From assembly GCF_031432215.1 (NCBI RefSeq), contig NZ_JAVKGN010000001.1, forward strand, positions 682,001 through 746,000: a stretch of 64,000 nt of DNA, read 5' to 3'. How positions within the stretch are numbered: the first letter of the stretch is position 1; each line of letters starts with the position of its first letter. Below are positions 17,231-25,958 of the stretch, piece by piece. A program made the position numbers and the translations under genes. This DNA comes from Halodesulfurarchaeum sp. HSR-GB (GTDB taxonomy: Archaea; Halobacteriota; Halobacteria; Halobacteriales; Halobacteriaceae). Below the pieces are notes generated by a model that saw nothing but the letters and a program-made list of their open reading frames with translations, made no database searches and was not told the origin of the DNA.

Positions 17231-18808
17231 CTACTGGTAGCGCCCGCGGGCCTCGATCTCGCGGAGCCGATCGATCACGGCTGAATCGCCCACCTCGGCG
17301 TAGCCCCGTTCGGCGGCCGTCCCGAGTTCCGCCGGGTCGTCCGCGGTTCCAGCCAGGGACTGTTCGAAGACGTGGAGGTCCATCGCGTAGTCTTCCACGT
17401 CGTCGGTGTAATACCCCAGGCCGAAGTCGATGAGTACCGTCTCCGGCTCTCCCTCCCGAACTCTGACGTTGCGCACCGTGGGATCGCCGTGAACGAAGCC
17501 GCCCGCATGAATTTTCGCCAGGTGGCTTCCGACCGACCTCGCGCGATCCGGACTGAGTGCGTCCCGGAGGTCACGCTCGCCCACGCGTTCGAAGACGATG
17601 GTCGTCTCCGCGAGGTCAACGTCCCGGACGATCGGGGTGGGGACCCCGAGGGTTCGGGCCTCGTGGGTCAGTCGAACCTCCTGGACGGTCCGGTCCCGGC
17701 GGAGTCGCTCGTCCAGGGTCGGGTGCCGGTAGGACTTCGGTCGGCGGCGCTTTCGCACCGTCTCGCCCTCGATTTCCACCACGGCTTCCGCGCCTTCGAG
17801 GGAGCCGGTTCGATCGCCCCGCTCGGGAATCGTCTCCGAGCGCCAGGTCACCGGGACCTGGTCCGGGCGGAAATCGGCGTCGATGCCCGAGTCCGCGATC
17901 GAAATGGTGTCTCCCGCTTCGTACATCGTTGCGCCCAGAACCGCGATCATGCCGGCGTTGTCCCGCAACAGCGCCGGTTCGGGGGCATAGAAGCTGGCGC
18001 CACGCTGGTCGGCCATCTCCTGGAGCATCTCCCGCAGGCGCTTGTTCTGCCCGACCCCGCCACCGAGCACCAGTTCGTTTCGACCGGTGAGTGAGAGCGC
18101 GCGCTCGGCGACTTCGGTGAGCATCGCGAAGATGGTCTCCTGGAGGGCGTAGCTCACGTCCTCGACCGGGACGCCCTCGTCGTAGGCGTCCTTGGCCGCG
18201 CTCATGATGCCCGAAAAGGAGAAGTCCATCCCCTTGACCACGTAGGGCAAGTCGACGTAGGACCCCTCCATGGCGGCCTCTTCGACCTTGGGGCCGCCGG
18301 GATGAGACCAGCCGACGTGGCGGGTGAACTTGTCGATAGCGTTGCCCACCCCGGTGTCCATGGTCTCCCCGAGCACGCGATACCGACCGTTTCGAAAGCC
18401 CAGGACGTGGGCGTTCGCGCCGCTCGCGTTCAGACAGATCGGCGAGTCGAATCCCGAGCGATGGCGCCCGATCTCCAGGTGGGCGACCATGTGGTTCACG
18501 CCAACGAGGGGCACGTCAAGCGTGCCTGCGAGGCTGCGGGCGGCCGTGCCGACGATGCGCAGGCAGGGCCCCAGTCCCGGCCCGCGCGAGAAGGCGACCG
18601 CGTCGATGGGCCCCTCGGCCTGATCGAGTGCCGTCTCGATTACTTCGGGGATCGCCGAGCGCATGTGCTCGGCCGCCTCTCGCGGGTGAATGCCGCCGCT
18701 CGCTGGCTGGTAGGCGTCGGATTCGACGAAAAGCTGGTCGGTCGTGTCGTCGTAGACGGCCGCGCTCGCGGCCCAGGCGGTTCCTTCGATGCCGAGTATC
18801 CGCGTCAC
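17231..18808 (-). CDS. Kae1-Bud32 fusion: tRNA t6A37 threonylcarbamoyltransferase and kinase/ATPase (KEOPS)
   Basis: About 525 residues. The Kae1/TsaD domain (1 to about 325) begins [10 protein letters not shown], binds metal through the HMVAH motif, and ends near the SGIDADF region. The Bud32 domain (about 330-525) has HGDPTVRNV and LIDFGLGY, the catalytic and metal-binding loops. It forms t6A at position 37 of ANN-decoding tRNAs. The fusion is common in Euryarchaeota. I use the GTG at 18808, which overlaps the S27ae stop by GTGA; a GTG at 18814 is the other option. Confidence 0.96.
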   Translation of the reverse strand: MTRILGIEGTAWAASAAVYDDTTDQLFVESDAYQPASGGIHPREAAEHMRSAIPEVIETALDQAEGPIDAVAFSRGPGLGPCLRIVGTAARSLAGTLDVPLVGVNHMVAHLEIGRHRSGFDSPICLNASGANAHVLGFRNGRYRVLGETMDTGVGNAIDKFTRHVGWSHPGGPKVEEAAMEGSYVDLPYVVKGMDFSFSGIMSAAKDAYDEGVPVEDVSYALQETIFAMLTEVAERALSLTGRNELVLGGGVGQNKRLREMLQEMADQRGASFYAPEPALLRDNAGMIAVLGATMYEAGDTISIADSGIDADFRPDQVPVTWRSETIPERGDRTGSLEGAEAVVEIEGETVRKRRRPKSYRHPTLDERLRRDRTVQEVRLTHEARTLGVPTPIVRDVDLAETTIVFERVGERDLRDALSPDRARSVGSHLAKIHAGGFVHGDPTVRNVRVREGEPETVLIDFGLGYYTDDVEDYAMDLHVFEQSLAGTADDPAELGTAAERGYAEVGDSAVIDRLREIEARGRYQ

Positions 18809-18936
18809 TTCCACTCGGTGTAGCCACAGCGACCGCAGTGCTTGCGGTCGTCGTGGTCGGCGAGGAACGCGTCCTCACAGCGAGGGCAGCGCTCCTTCGT
18901 GAGTTCGCCGTCCTCGTAGAAATCGCCGCGGGCCAT
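18805..18936 (-). CDS. rps27ae: 30S ribosomal protein S27ae
   Basis: A 43-residue zinc-ribbon ribosomal protein. Four cysteines in CPRC and CGRC are spaced as a zinc knuckle, and the chain ends GYTEWK. Archaeal S27ae lacks the ubiquitin fused to the eukaryotic form. The start ATG overlaps the S24e stop by 1 bp and its own stop overlaps the Kae1 start by 4 bp, so translation is coupled along the cluster. Confidence 0.95.
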   Translation of the reverse strand: MARGDFYEDGELTKERCPRCEDAFLADHDDRKHCGRCGYTEWK

Positions 18937-19247
18937 CACTCGCTCACCTCGGCTTCCTCGCCGTCCTCGACGCCGATCTTGTTGCGTTCGAGCATGTGCT
19001 CGGCCTCGATCTCGGCGGCGTCCTCGGGGCTGTCATAGACCTTCGCGTAGCCGACGGTCTTTCGCATCCCGTATTTCGTGTCGAGTTTGTGGACCACGAC
19101 CTGATCGGAGTCCTGGTCGAGTGTCGCCGCGAGGCTGTCGCGCACGGAGAGGCGGGAGGGCGATGCGTCGTCGTGAGTGACCTCGAAGGTCACGTCGGTC
19201 CGGTGGAGGAGGGAGTTTTTCTCCTCGTCGAGTATCTCGATGTCCAT
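18936..19247 (-). CDS. rps24e: 30S ribosomal protein S24e
   Basis: 103 residues starting [16 protein letters not shown], with the S24e core [20 protein letters not shown] (about 53-72) and an acidic tail. It is the first of the tightly packed run S24e-S27ae-Kae1/Bud32. A possible TATA element (CCTTTTACAG, about 19277-19286) lies 30-40 bp upstream, separating it from the dephospho-CoA kinase gene. Confidence 0.96.
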   Translation of the reverse strand: MDIEILDEEKNSLLHRTDVTFEVTHDDASPSRLSVRDSLAATLDQDSDQVVVHKLDTKYGMRKTVGYAKVYDSPEDAAEIEAEHMLERNKIGVEDGEEAEVSE

Positions 19248-19307
19248 GGTCAGTTACCACCATCTCAGCCCGAAATCTGTAAAAGGATTTCGAAGAGCGG
19301 GCCGATC

Positions 19308-19841
19308 TTACCGGATCGACGCCCAGAACTCCGCCTCGTGGTCCAGCAGGTCGAGTCGGTCCCGGCAAATTGCCCGGGTGGGGCCGTCCACGGCGGCGGC
19401 GATCATCCCCTCACCCGGCTGGCCGTAGACGACGGTCGCCCCCGTCGGAGCGAGCAGTACGGCCGGTAACACGGCCAGATCTTCCTCGCCCTCGACGACG
19501 ATCCGGGTGGGCTCGCTCGCGTCGAGCCCCGCCTCGATCGCTTCGATCAGTTCTGCCGTAATCGTCCCCGCGGGGTTCTTGACTGGCCGCTCGATCGCTG
19601 CTGCGGGTCGGTCCGTCCGGACCCACTCCGGGATCGGACCCCGTTCGGTCCGGCCGTCGACGACCGACAGGGTGGGCTGACAGCCGGCGGCCCCCAGATG
19701 TGCGGTCACCACGTCACCGATCGCGACGATCGGCTCACCTGCCGCTTCGAGCAGCGATTCCGCGTCAGTAAAGAGCGGGCCCAGCGGCTCCGCGAAGTGA
19801 TGACGCTTTGCGGCCGGCAACCGGGCCACGACGGTCGGCAC
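19308..19841 (-). CDS. GTP-dependent dephospho-CoA kinase (DUF359 family)
   Basis: 177 residues. It matches the archaeal DUF359 family, which phosphorylates dephospho-CoA with GTP in the last step of coenzyme A synthesis. Visible markers are GDVVTAHL, VVDGRTERGPIP, the NPAGTIT segment, VVEGEEDLAVLPA and VYGQPGEGM. I chose GTG 19841, 2 bp after the Spt4 stop; longer frames run into spt4 in another phase. The gene is regularly found in this archaeal RNA polymerase/ribosomal cluster. Confidence 0.92.
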   Translation of the reverse strand: MPTVVARLPAAKRHHFAEPLGPLFTDAESLLEAAGEPIVAIGDVVTAHLGAAGCQPTLSVVDGRTERGPIPEWVRTDRPAAAIERPVKNPAGTITAELIEAIEAGLDASEPTRIVVEGEEDLAVLPAVLLAPTGATVVYGQPGEGMIAAAVDGPTRAICRDRLDLLDHEAEFWASIR

Positions 19842-19843
19842 GG

Positions 19844-20041
19844 TTAGCGGACTTTCAGCGCGTACTCGCCTTCCTCGGTCACTTCCATCTTCTCGGCGAT
19901 TTCGCTTTGCTCGGGGTGGGTGATGACCACGTAGCCCGCCCAATCCTCGGTGAGACTGGAGGAGCCACAGTGGGGGCAGGCGTTCTGGTCGGCCGAGACG
20001 ATGTGGTGACACTCCCGGCACGCCAGCCGTTTCGAGGCCAT
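19844..20041 (-). CDS. spt4: Transcription elongation factor Spt4 (RpoE2)
   Basis: 65 residues. A zinc finger made by CREC and CPHC near the N terminus is followed by the acidic core SSLTEDWAGYVVITHPEQS and a C terminus EGEYALKVR. Spt4 binds the NGN domain of Spt5 and keeps RNA polymerase processive. It abuts Rpo7 directly (stop and start adjacent), as in other archaea. Confidence 0.96.
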   Translation of the reverse strand: MASKRLACRECHHIVSADQNACPHCGSSSLTEDWAGYVVITHPEQSEIAEKMEVTEEGEYALKVR

Positions 20042-20614
20042 CTACTCGCCCTCCGCGGCGGCCTCTTCTTTTTGTCGGGCCTCGCGGAGCCAGCCGTGCT
20101 TGCCGAGGCCGGGCTGTTTCGCGGTGAGGCCGATCTTGGACTCCCGCGGGTTGCGCTCGTCGATCGATTTGGTGACGATGCGGCCCCGAACGGCGTCTCC
20201 GACCCCCAGGGTGTTGTTCGACTCCCGGGAGGCCAGCATCTGGCCCTCCTCGTCGAAGGCCAGGTATTCATCGGAGATCTGAGAGACGTGGAGCAGCCCG
20301 TCGACCGGACCGATCCCCACGAAGGCACCGAAGGAGACGACCTCGACGACCTCGCCGTCGACGACCTCCTGCATCTCCGGATCGAAGGTCAGAGCGTCGA
20401 ACTCCGCCTTGTAGTAGACACCTGGTCGGTTCGGGATGACCGCACCCTCGCCGATATCGTGGACAGTCGTGACCGTGACGATCGACCCCACCTCCTCGTC
20501 CATCCGCCCCTCCAGTTTGTCCTGGAGCAGCCGCTTGATGAGATCCGGGGTGACGTCGTCGAGTGCCTCCGGGGGCACTTCGACCGTATCTGTGAGTCTG
20601 ACTCGCTTGTACAT
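20042..20614 (-). CDS. rpoE1: DNA-directed RNA polymerase subunit E' (Rpo7)
   Basis: 190 residues. The N-terminal tip domain begins MYKRVRLTDTVEVPPEALDD; the S1-type OB domain follows (about 80-165) with GEVVEVVSFGAFVGIGPVDG and LLHVSQISDEYL. Rpo7 forms the stalk of archaeal RNA polymerase with Rpo4 and contacts RNA and TFE. It abuts spt4 on one side and the PIN-domain gene on the other without gaps. Confidence 0.96.
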   Translation of the reverse strand: MYKRVRLTDTVEVPPEALDDVTPDLIKRLLQDKLEGRMDEEVGSIVTVTTVHDIGEGAVIPNRPGVYYKAEFDALTFDPEMQEVVDGEVVEVVSFGAFVGIGPVDGLLHVSQISDEYLAFDEEGQMLASRESNNTLGVGDAVRGRIVTKSIDERNPRESKIGLTAKQPGLGKHGWLREARQKEEAAAEGE

Positions 20615-20992
20615 CTATGGTTGAGTACGCGTTAGTTGATTCCGGCCCCTTAAATGGATTACCGGAACGCCCGCCTCGAGCAGGCGGTTCCGGAGCGGGG
20701 CGTCGTTCGTGACTACCGAATCGACCTCGCCGGCGGTTCCAAGCGCGACCAGGGCGTCATCGGCATACGATTCTGTGGACTGGACCGATTCGCACCGATC
20801 GGCCAGATCGAGTCCGACCTGGGCGGCCCGACCGGCGGTGCCGCCCGACTCGGCCAGGGACTCCAGTTCGGCGATTACGGCCGCGGGCACGACGGGGGTG
20901 TACTCCCCGAGCAGCCGGTCGAGTTCCTCGAAGACACGAAGATCGACCTCGACCGGCATCATCAGTGCGTTCGTGTCCATGGCGACTCTCAT
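20615..20992 (-). CDS. PIN-domain ribonuclease (FCF1/UTP24-like)
   Basis: 125 residues. The PIN acidic residues appear as [13 protein letters not shown] (first Asp), VIAELESL (Glu), [10 protein letters not shown] (Asp) and [12 protein letters not shown] (Asp), giving the four-residue metal site of these nucleases. Archaeal FCF1-like proteins are placed next to eIF2-gamma and are thought to act in rRNA processing. The start ATG overlaps the eIF2-gamma stop (ATGA), and the stop abuts rpoE1. Confidence 0.9.
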   Translation of the reverse strand: MRVAMDTNALMMPVEVDLRVFEELDRLLGEYTPVVPAAVIAELESLAESGGTAGRAAQVGLDLADRCESVQSTESYADDALVALGTAGEVDSVVTNDAPLRNRLLEAGVPVIHLRGRNQLTRTQP

Positions 20993-22227
20993 CCACGCAG
21001 CGTGCCGATACCGATGAGCCGCCAGCGGGTTCCGACCCGGCGGTTGATCGCGATCGTCGCCCCTTCGGGGGCACAGACCGGGCGCTTGAGGTTCACTTCG
21101 GCCTCGCCGCCGCGAGCGCTCGTGACGGCCCCGACGGTGGTGGCCGTGCCGATGGTCAGCATGAGCGGTTCGCCCGTGTTGATCGGCTCGACGCTCTCGT
21201 CTTCTTCGGCCCCGACGAGCCGGTCGAGCAGGTCGATGTCCATCTCGAACTGCTCCCAGACCGGCGGGAGCGAGCCCGGTTCGCCGGCGACCTGGCCAGC
21301 GAGCGCGTCGCCTTTCGTCAGGCTCGGGTCCAGGCCGGTGCCGACCCCGAGCAGGCCACCCGGCGCGGCCGACTCGACCATCTCGCCGCCGGCCTGGATC
21401 GAGCGGACGGTGGAGGTCACGGGCCGCCACTCGGTCTGGCCGCCCTCCTCGACTTCGCGACCGGGCCGAATCTCCAGCTCCGTGTCCTGTTCCAGGATTC
21501 CCTGGACCAGGCTGCCGCCGATGACCCCGCCGCTGAGGTCGCCCCACTCGGTGCCGGGGCGGTTGATGTCGAAACTCCGGGCGACGTACATCCGGGCGTC
21601 GGCCTCGGGGTCCCGCTCGGGCGTGGGGATCTCTTCCTGGAGGGCCTCGATGATCAGGTCGATGTTGATCTCCTGTTCGGCGCTGATCGGGACGATCGGG
21701 GCCCCTTCGGCGACCGTGCCCGCGACGAAGTCCGTGATCTGCTCGTAGTTCTCACGAGCGGTCTCGGCGTCGACCAGATCGACCTTGTTCTGGGCGATGA
21801 CGATGTTCTCGATGCCGATGCTGTCCAGGGCCATCAGGTGCTCCTCGGTCTGTGGCTGTGGGACCGGTTCGGTCGCGGAGACGACCAGCACCGCCCCGTC
21901 CATGAGCGCGGCCCCCGAGAGCATCGTCGCCATCAGGGTCTCGTGGCCAGGGGCGTCCACGAAGGAGACGGTCCGGAGGACTTCGGTCTCGACGTCGTGC
22001 TCCGGGCAGGTCTCCTCGACCGTGTAGGCCTCGGGGCCCGTACACTCCGGACAGCGTCGCAGGGTCGTGTCTGCATATCCCAGCCGAATCGAGATGCCCC
22101 GCTTGAGCTCCTCGGAGTGCTGGTCGGTCCACTCGCCGGAGAGGGCCCGGACCAGGGTGGTCTTCCCGTGGTCTACGTGCCCGACGAGTCCAATGTTCAC
22201 CTCCGGTTGTCGGTTGTCGGCTTCCAT
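20989..22227 (-). CDS. eif2g: Translation initiation factor 2 subunit gamma (aIF2-gamma)
   Basis: 412 residues. G1 is GHVDHGKT, G3 is DAPGHE, G4 is NKVD, and a zinc-knuckle insert CPECTG...CPEH lies between them. Domains II and III follow. It is the GTPase subunit that carries Met-tRNA to the ribosome. I chose ATG 22227; a GTG six bases earlier is possible. First gene of the cluster eif2g-PIN-rpo7-spt4-DPCK. Confidence 0.97.
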   Translation of the reverse strand: MEADNRQPEVNIGLVGHVDHGKTTLVRALSGEWTDQHSEELKRGISIRLGYADTTLRRCPECTGPEAYTVEETCPEHDVETEVLRTVSFVDAPGHETLMATMLSGAALMDGAVLVVSATEPVPQPQTEEHLMALDSIGIENIVIAQNKVDLVDAETARENYEQITDFVAGTVAEGAPIVPISAEQEINIDLIIEALQEEIPTPERDPEADARMYVARSFDINRPGTEWGDLSGGVIGGSLVQGILEQDTELEIRPGREVEEGGQTEWRPVTSTVRSIQAGGEMVESAAPGGLLGVGTGLDPSLTKGDALAGQVAGEPGSLPPVWEQFEMDIDLLDRLVGAEEDESVEPINTGEPLMLTIGTATTVGAVTSARGGEAEVNLKRPVCAPEGATIAINRRVGTRWRLIGIGTLRG

Positions 22228-22351
22228 GGTCACGAAGTAATCTTGTCCGATTTTCGCAACGAACGACTGATAAACCTACTGTTTCGAGCGGATCACGGCC
22301 CCTCTCTCCGTTCTCCCAAGCGGTAAGTCACCAGGGCTTCTTGGGTGGCCT

Positions 22352-22570
22352 ATGGAACCGAACGTCGGCGAAACCGACCGGACGCTGCGCCTCGCTGCTG
22401 GGATGCTGCTCGGGATCCTGGGGGCAATCGGCGCCCTCGGCCAGGCGACATTTTCCCCACTGATCGGGGTGTTGCTCTTCGTCGTGGGCCTGGTGCTGCT
22501 CGGAACGGGATTCACTCGGACCTGTCTGCTGTACCGCCCGCTGGGCATCGACACCCGCTCGAAGCGGTAG
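22352..22570 (+). CDS. Small DUF2892-type membrane protein
   Basis: 72 residues. It starts with the DUF2892 pattern NVGETDRTLRLAAGMLLGI, followed by two hydrophobic helices (about 12-30 and 36-52) and the CLLYRPLGIDT ending typical of the family. Probably a small inner-membrane protein; function unknown. It is divergent from eif2g with 124 bp between the starts. Confidence 0.88.
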   Translation: MEPNVGETDRTLRLAAGMLLGILGAIGALGQATFSPLIGVLLFVVGLVLLGTGFTRTCLLYRPLGIDTRSKR

Positions 22571-22612
22571 GCCGGACAGTAGCGTTTTGGCCGTGCATCC
22601 GGTAGCCCGGGT

Positions 22613-23599
22613 GTGCGCGAGTACGACTTCGAACTCCGCCTCGCCGCGCTCCTCGAACGGGATGGCCTCCCGACGGGACCCGAGACAGGGATTCTCGCCC
22701 GGCAGCTCGGAACCAGTGTCACCGGGGCGGGCGAGCGCATTCTGGACCTGGTTGCGGTCAGCCCTGGGCCGGACTTTGACACCCGAGTCAGGCTCACGGC
22801 CGAGACTATTCCGCCGCTCGTCGTCGAGAGCGATCTGGGGGTTGGGACGGCCCGCTCCGTCACCCAGTCGATCGACGCGCCGCCCGCCGCGGCCCGCCGG
22901 GTCGCCGAACGGGCGGCAGAGGTGGGGTTTCTCGAACTCTCACGAATGCAGGGTCGGCTGGTCGGCCGGCAGGCCGCCCGGTACCCGGACTGGTTCGACG
23001 AACTCGTGGGGATCGAGAACAAACCGGACCTGGGTACGCCGGGGGATCTGGCCTCCCAGCTCCGCCGGGACGTGAGCCTGCAGGTCCTCGATCGGGTGAT
23101 CCTCGCGACGGCCTCCCACGTGACCCGCGCGCACCGCCACCGGATACCCGATCCGGTGGGCATCTGGCGGGTCGATCCGGAGGCCCCTCGAATCGAGGTC
23201 GTTCGCGAGGCCGAGTCCCTGGAACCGAACCGACCGAGCTTCGAGATCCGAGCGGAGCATCCGGGCCAGTTCGACGTGGCCTTCGCCGGAACCGCGCAGA
23301 AGGCCCGACAGCGCCGTCGGGTCGCCGAGCGAGCGTATGGCAAGGGGTGGCGAACCTACGAGTTGCCGGCCTGTGCGAACGCCCGGTCGGCGTCGATTGC
23401 GGGGACGGACGGCCTCCCCGGCTGTGCCTGGGCCGACCGCCTGGTCGAACCGGCCGCCGAGTGCGGGGTCGACTGTCCGGGGTACGAGACGGGCTCCGCT
23501 CCCGAGGTGGATCTCACGGCTGAACGGGCCCGGCGCACGCCCTGGCGACCCGACCCGGCCGGCCCCGCCAGGCGGCAGAGTTTTCTGGATCGGTTCTGA
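22613..23599 (+). CDS. Haloarchaeal conserved protein, DUF5787-like
   Basis: 328 residues, starting with GTG (MREYDFELRLAALLERDG). The N-terminal part shows GILARQLGTSV, then RILDLVAVSPGPDFD, TAETIPPLVVESDLGVG and later GIENKPDLG. The pattern of Glu, Asp and Lys in the first 160 residues (ILDLV, VVESD, IENKPD) is reminiscent of a PD-(D/E)XK nuclease fold, but that is inference. The C-terminal part is Cys-bearing (CANA, CAWA, CGVDCPGY) and could bind a metal or Fe-S cluster. Found, as I recall, across haloarchaea; function unknown. Confidence 0.78.
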   Translation: MREYDFELRLAALLERDGLPTGPETGILARQLGTSVTGAGERILDLVAVSPGPDFDTRVRLTAETIPPLVVESDLGVGTARSVTQSIDAPPAAARRVAERAAEVGFLELSRMQGRLVGRQAARYPDWFDELVGIENKPDLGTPGDLASQLRRDVSLQVLDRVILATASHVTRAHRHRIPDPVGIWRVDPEAPRIEVVREAESLEPNRPSFEIRAEHPGQFDVAFAGTAQKARQRRRVAERAYGKGWRTYELPACANARSASIAGTDGLPGCAWADRLVEPAAECGVDCPGYETGSAPEVDLTAERARRTPWRPDPAGPARRQSFLDRF

Positions 23600-23608
23600 T
23601 CGATTCGT

Positions 23609-23788
23609 ATGCTCGACACCGACACCCGCATCACGCTGGTTTTCGTCGCTCTGGGCGTGTTCGCGTGGCTTCTCGTCAGGTCGGTCACGGACAGCACGGC
23701 GATCCAGTTTGCCGTGCTGATCGGGGTCGGCGTGCTCGGCCCCCAACTGGTCCAGGCGTGGCTCCCGGCGGAGAAATTGCGACCCTAG
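23609..23788 (+). CDS. 59-residue membrane protein
   Basis: A small gene of 60 codons, ATG at 23609, just 9 bp after the DUF5787-like gene. The product MLDTDTRITLVFVALGVFAW... has two hydrophobic stretches (about 9-22 and 32-48) and ends EKLRP. Codon use and GC-rich third positions look like real coding. Its stop TAG overlaps the stop of the convergent MBL gene by 4 bp at CTAG. No function can be given. Confidence 0.65.
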   Translation: MLDTDTRITLVFVALGVFAWLLVRSVTDSTAIQFAVLIGVGVLGPQLVQAWLPAEKLRP

Positions 23789-24603
23789 AGGAGGATCTGC
23801 TCGCCGTCCACGCCCAGTTTCGGCCCGAAGGCCTCTTCGGCGGGATAGCGATGGGAGAGATGCACGAGTCGAACCTGCTCGGCGTCGAGTCGGTCGGCCA
23901 TGTCCAGCGCACCTTCTCGGGTCATGTGTTTGGTGCCAAAGGAGCGATAGACGCCGTTTTCGTCGGGGTGACGGCCGCCCAGCGGGTGTTTCTCGCACAT
24001 CGCCGCCGGGACGATGGCCTCCGCGAGGAGCAGATCCGCACCCGAGAGGACTGTTTGGGAGCGCTCCGGGATGGCGTAGCTCGTATCGCCCGTGAGTGAG
24101 AGCACCGCCTCCTCCCCCTCGACGCGGAGCCCGTAGCTCAAAAGCGGCGGGTGGACGACCGGCACCAGCGTGACCTCGAAGCCGGCCGCCTCGAAGGACT
24201 CGAAGGGGGTCTGGGCGAACACCTCGACCTGGTGCAGGTAGTCATAGCGCCGTCGCACCGTTTCCGCGACGGACTCGCCGGTCTCGGGGTCGGTCTCGTT
24301 GGCGGCGTGTACCGGGAGCCGTTCGAGCAGGCGGTAGACGTTCCCCAGGCCGTCGAGGTGATCGAAGTGCACGTGAGTGATGATCGCCGCGTCGGGGAGG
24401 GCCACGTCGGTGTCGAGAAACTGCTGGCGGAAATCGGGGCTGGCGTCGATCAGGAGGCTCTGGCCAGTCCGTTCGTTCTCCACGTGCACCGAGAACCGCG
24501 AGCGCTCCTTTCCGGTCTCCCGGGCTCGATCGCAGGTCGCACAGTCACACCGCGGGACCGGTGTGCCGGCGGTGTCCCCGGTCCCCAGGAGGGTGACCCG
24601 CAT
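23785..24603 (-). CDS. MBL-fold metallo-hydrolase (PhnP/RNase Z-like)
   Basis: 272 residues. It starts MRVTLLGTGDTAGTPVPRCDC, the opening seen in PhnP-like phosphodiesterases, with CDCATCD near residue 19. The metal site THVHFDHLDG and later GDTSYAIPE, then HLSHRYP are in the expected order. It probably cleaves a cyclic or nucleotide phosphodiester, as PhnP does. The gene starts right after the AAA ATPase stop, so the two are very likely one transcript. Confidence 0.85.
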   Translation of the reverse strand: MRVTLLGTGDTAGTPVPRCDCATCDRARETGKERSRFSVHVENERTGQSLLIDASPDFRQQFLDTDVALPDAAIITHVHFDHLDGLGNVYRLLERLPVHAANETDPETGESVAETVRRRYDYLHQVEVFAQTPFESFEAAGFEVTLVPVVHPPLLSYGLRVEGEEAVLSLTGDTSYAIPERSQTVLSGADLLLAEAIVPAAMCEKHPLGGRHPDENGVYRSFGTKHMTREGALDMADRLDAEQVRLVHLSHRYPAEEAFGPKLGVDGEQILL

Positions 24604-25917
24604 CTATGCCGTCGGCGGGTGGTCGTGTTCGTGCCCGCTCTCGACGTCCAGGGCTTCCTCGATGGTTTCCAGGTTGCGCATGTGATCCCGCTCCTCGAAC
24701 TCCTCGACGGCATCGAGGAGGTCCTGCTGGGTCAGGGTCGTCCGATCCGAGACCAGCGCGGAGAGCACTGCCTCCCGAAGTACCAGCCGGAGGTCGCTGC
24801 CGGTGAGTCCCTCGGTTTCGGCGGCCAGTTCGTCCGGGTCGAAGCCCTCGATGTCGATGTCGGCGGTAACCAGTTCGAGAATTCCGCTGCGCATCGACTC
24901 GTCCGGGCGGGGGAAATGCAGGATCTCGTCGAAGCGCCGCCAGGCGGCGGCGTCGAGTTCGTCCGGGTGGTTGGTCGCGCCGATGAGCAACACGTCGTCC
25001 CGGATCAGGCTCACCTCGTCGATCGATTTCAACAGCGTGTTCACGGCCCGCTTGATGGCCGCGTGCTCGTCGCTCGTCCGGGTCTTCGCGACGAAGTCGA
25101 ACTCGTCGATGAAGAGAATACAGGGCGAGAGTCGCTTTGCCACCTCGAAGACCTTCTCGACGTTCTTCGCGGTCTCCCCGAGGTACTGGCTGGTGATCAT
25201 CGAGAGTTTGACCTCGACGAAGGGCAGATCGAGCTGGTGGGCCAGCCCCCGTGCGACGGAGGTCTTCCCGGTGCCGGGGGGCCCGACGAAGAGCAGTTTG
25301 CCGATCTCGCGCAGGCCGATCTCGGCGAGGTAGTCCCGGTGCTCGATGGCCTTTGCGACCTTGCGGACCTCGGTCTCCTGGTCTCTGGTCAACACCAGAT
25401 CCGCCAGGGTGATCTCGATCTCCGCCGGGGCCCGCACCTCCACGAGGTCGAGCATCTCCTCGTCGTCCTCGTCGAAGAAGGAGTCCAGTTGTGACTCGAT
25501 GTACTGCGGATCGGCGTGCACTGGCCGGTTCGCCGCTCGCGAGGCCTCGTAATCCAGGTCCAGGGCGTCCCGATCCTGGTACTCGTAGGCCAGGGTCGGG
25601 TTCGCCTGGAGGCGGTTGCGGTCCGCGCGTTCCAGGAACCATTCCTCTGCCATCCCCTCGTCGGTCACCGAGACGCTCCCGGAGAAGGTGTCCCGGTCCG
25701 TGAACATGAGCCCGGAGATCTCCGCCCAGGGGTCCTCGATGCCGGTGGCCGCCGCCAGGTCCTCCTCGTCGGGTTTCGGCGGTCGTCGCACACCGTCGCC
25801 GGACCAGAGGGCCGTCCGGATCGCGGGGGGCAGGTCGTTCTCGTCGAGTTTCGGGTTCCGGTCATAACAGATCCCGGTGAGCAACACCTCGACGACGTCT
25901 AGCTGCCGGTTTTCCAT
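24604..25917 (-). CDS. AAA+ family ATPase, haloarchaeal type
   Basis: 437 residues. The N-terminal 170 residues are acidic and mixed with no clear domain. The AAA module follows with Walker A GPPGTGKTSVARGLA (about 212-226), Walker B CILFIDEFDFVAK, sensor-1 GATNHPDEL, an arginine-finger segment RRFDEILHFPRP and a C-domain with TGSDLRLVLREAV. It ends with the His-rich tail HEHDHPPTA. It looks like a single-ring remodelling ATPase of the CDC48-like clade; the target is unknown. It is paired directly with the downstream MBL hydrolase. Confidence 0.85.
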   Translation of the reverse strand: MENRQLDVVEVLLTGICYDRNPKLDENDLPPAIRTALWSGDGVRRPPKPDEEDLAAATGIEDPWAEISGLMFTDRDTFSGSVSVTDEGMAEEWFLERADRNRLQANPTLAYEYQDRDALDLDYEASRAANRPVHADPQYIESQLDSFFDEDDEEMLDLVEVRAPAEIEITLADLVLTRDQETEVRKVAKAIEHRDYLAEIGLREIGKLLFVGPPGTGKTSVARGLAHQLDLPFVEVKLSMITSQYLGETAKNVEKVFEVAKRLSPCILFIDEFDFVAKTRTSDEHAAIKRAVNTLLKSIDEVSLIRDDVLLIGATNHPDELDAAAWRRFDEILHFPRPDESMRSGILELVTADIDIEGFDPDELAAETEGLTGSDLRLVLREAVLSALVSDRTTLTQQDLLDAVEEFEERDHMRNLETIEEALDVESGHEHDHPPTA

Positions 25918-25958
25918 CTTACAGAACTACCTGGCCTCGACGGAAAAGAGCATCGACA

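Noticed and set aside
20965-22326. A 453-codon plus-strand frame opposite eIF2-gamma
   Set aside because: Antisense shadow created by GC-rich codon bias; eIF2-gamma has all GTPase motifs on the other strand.
24151-25494. A 447-codon plus-strand frame opposite the AAA ATPase
   Set aside because: Antisense shadow; no motif and it crosses the boundary of two well-supported minus-strand genes.
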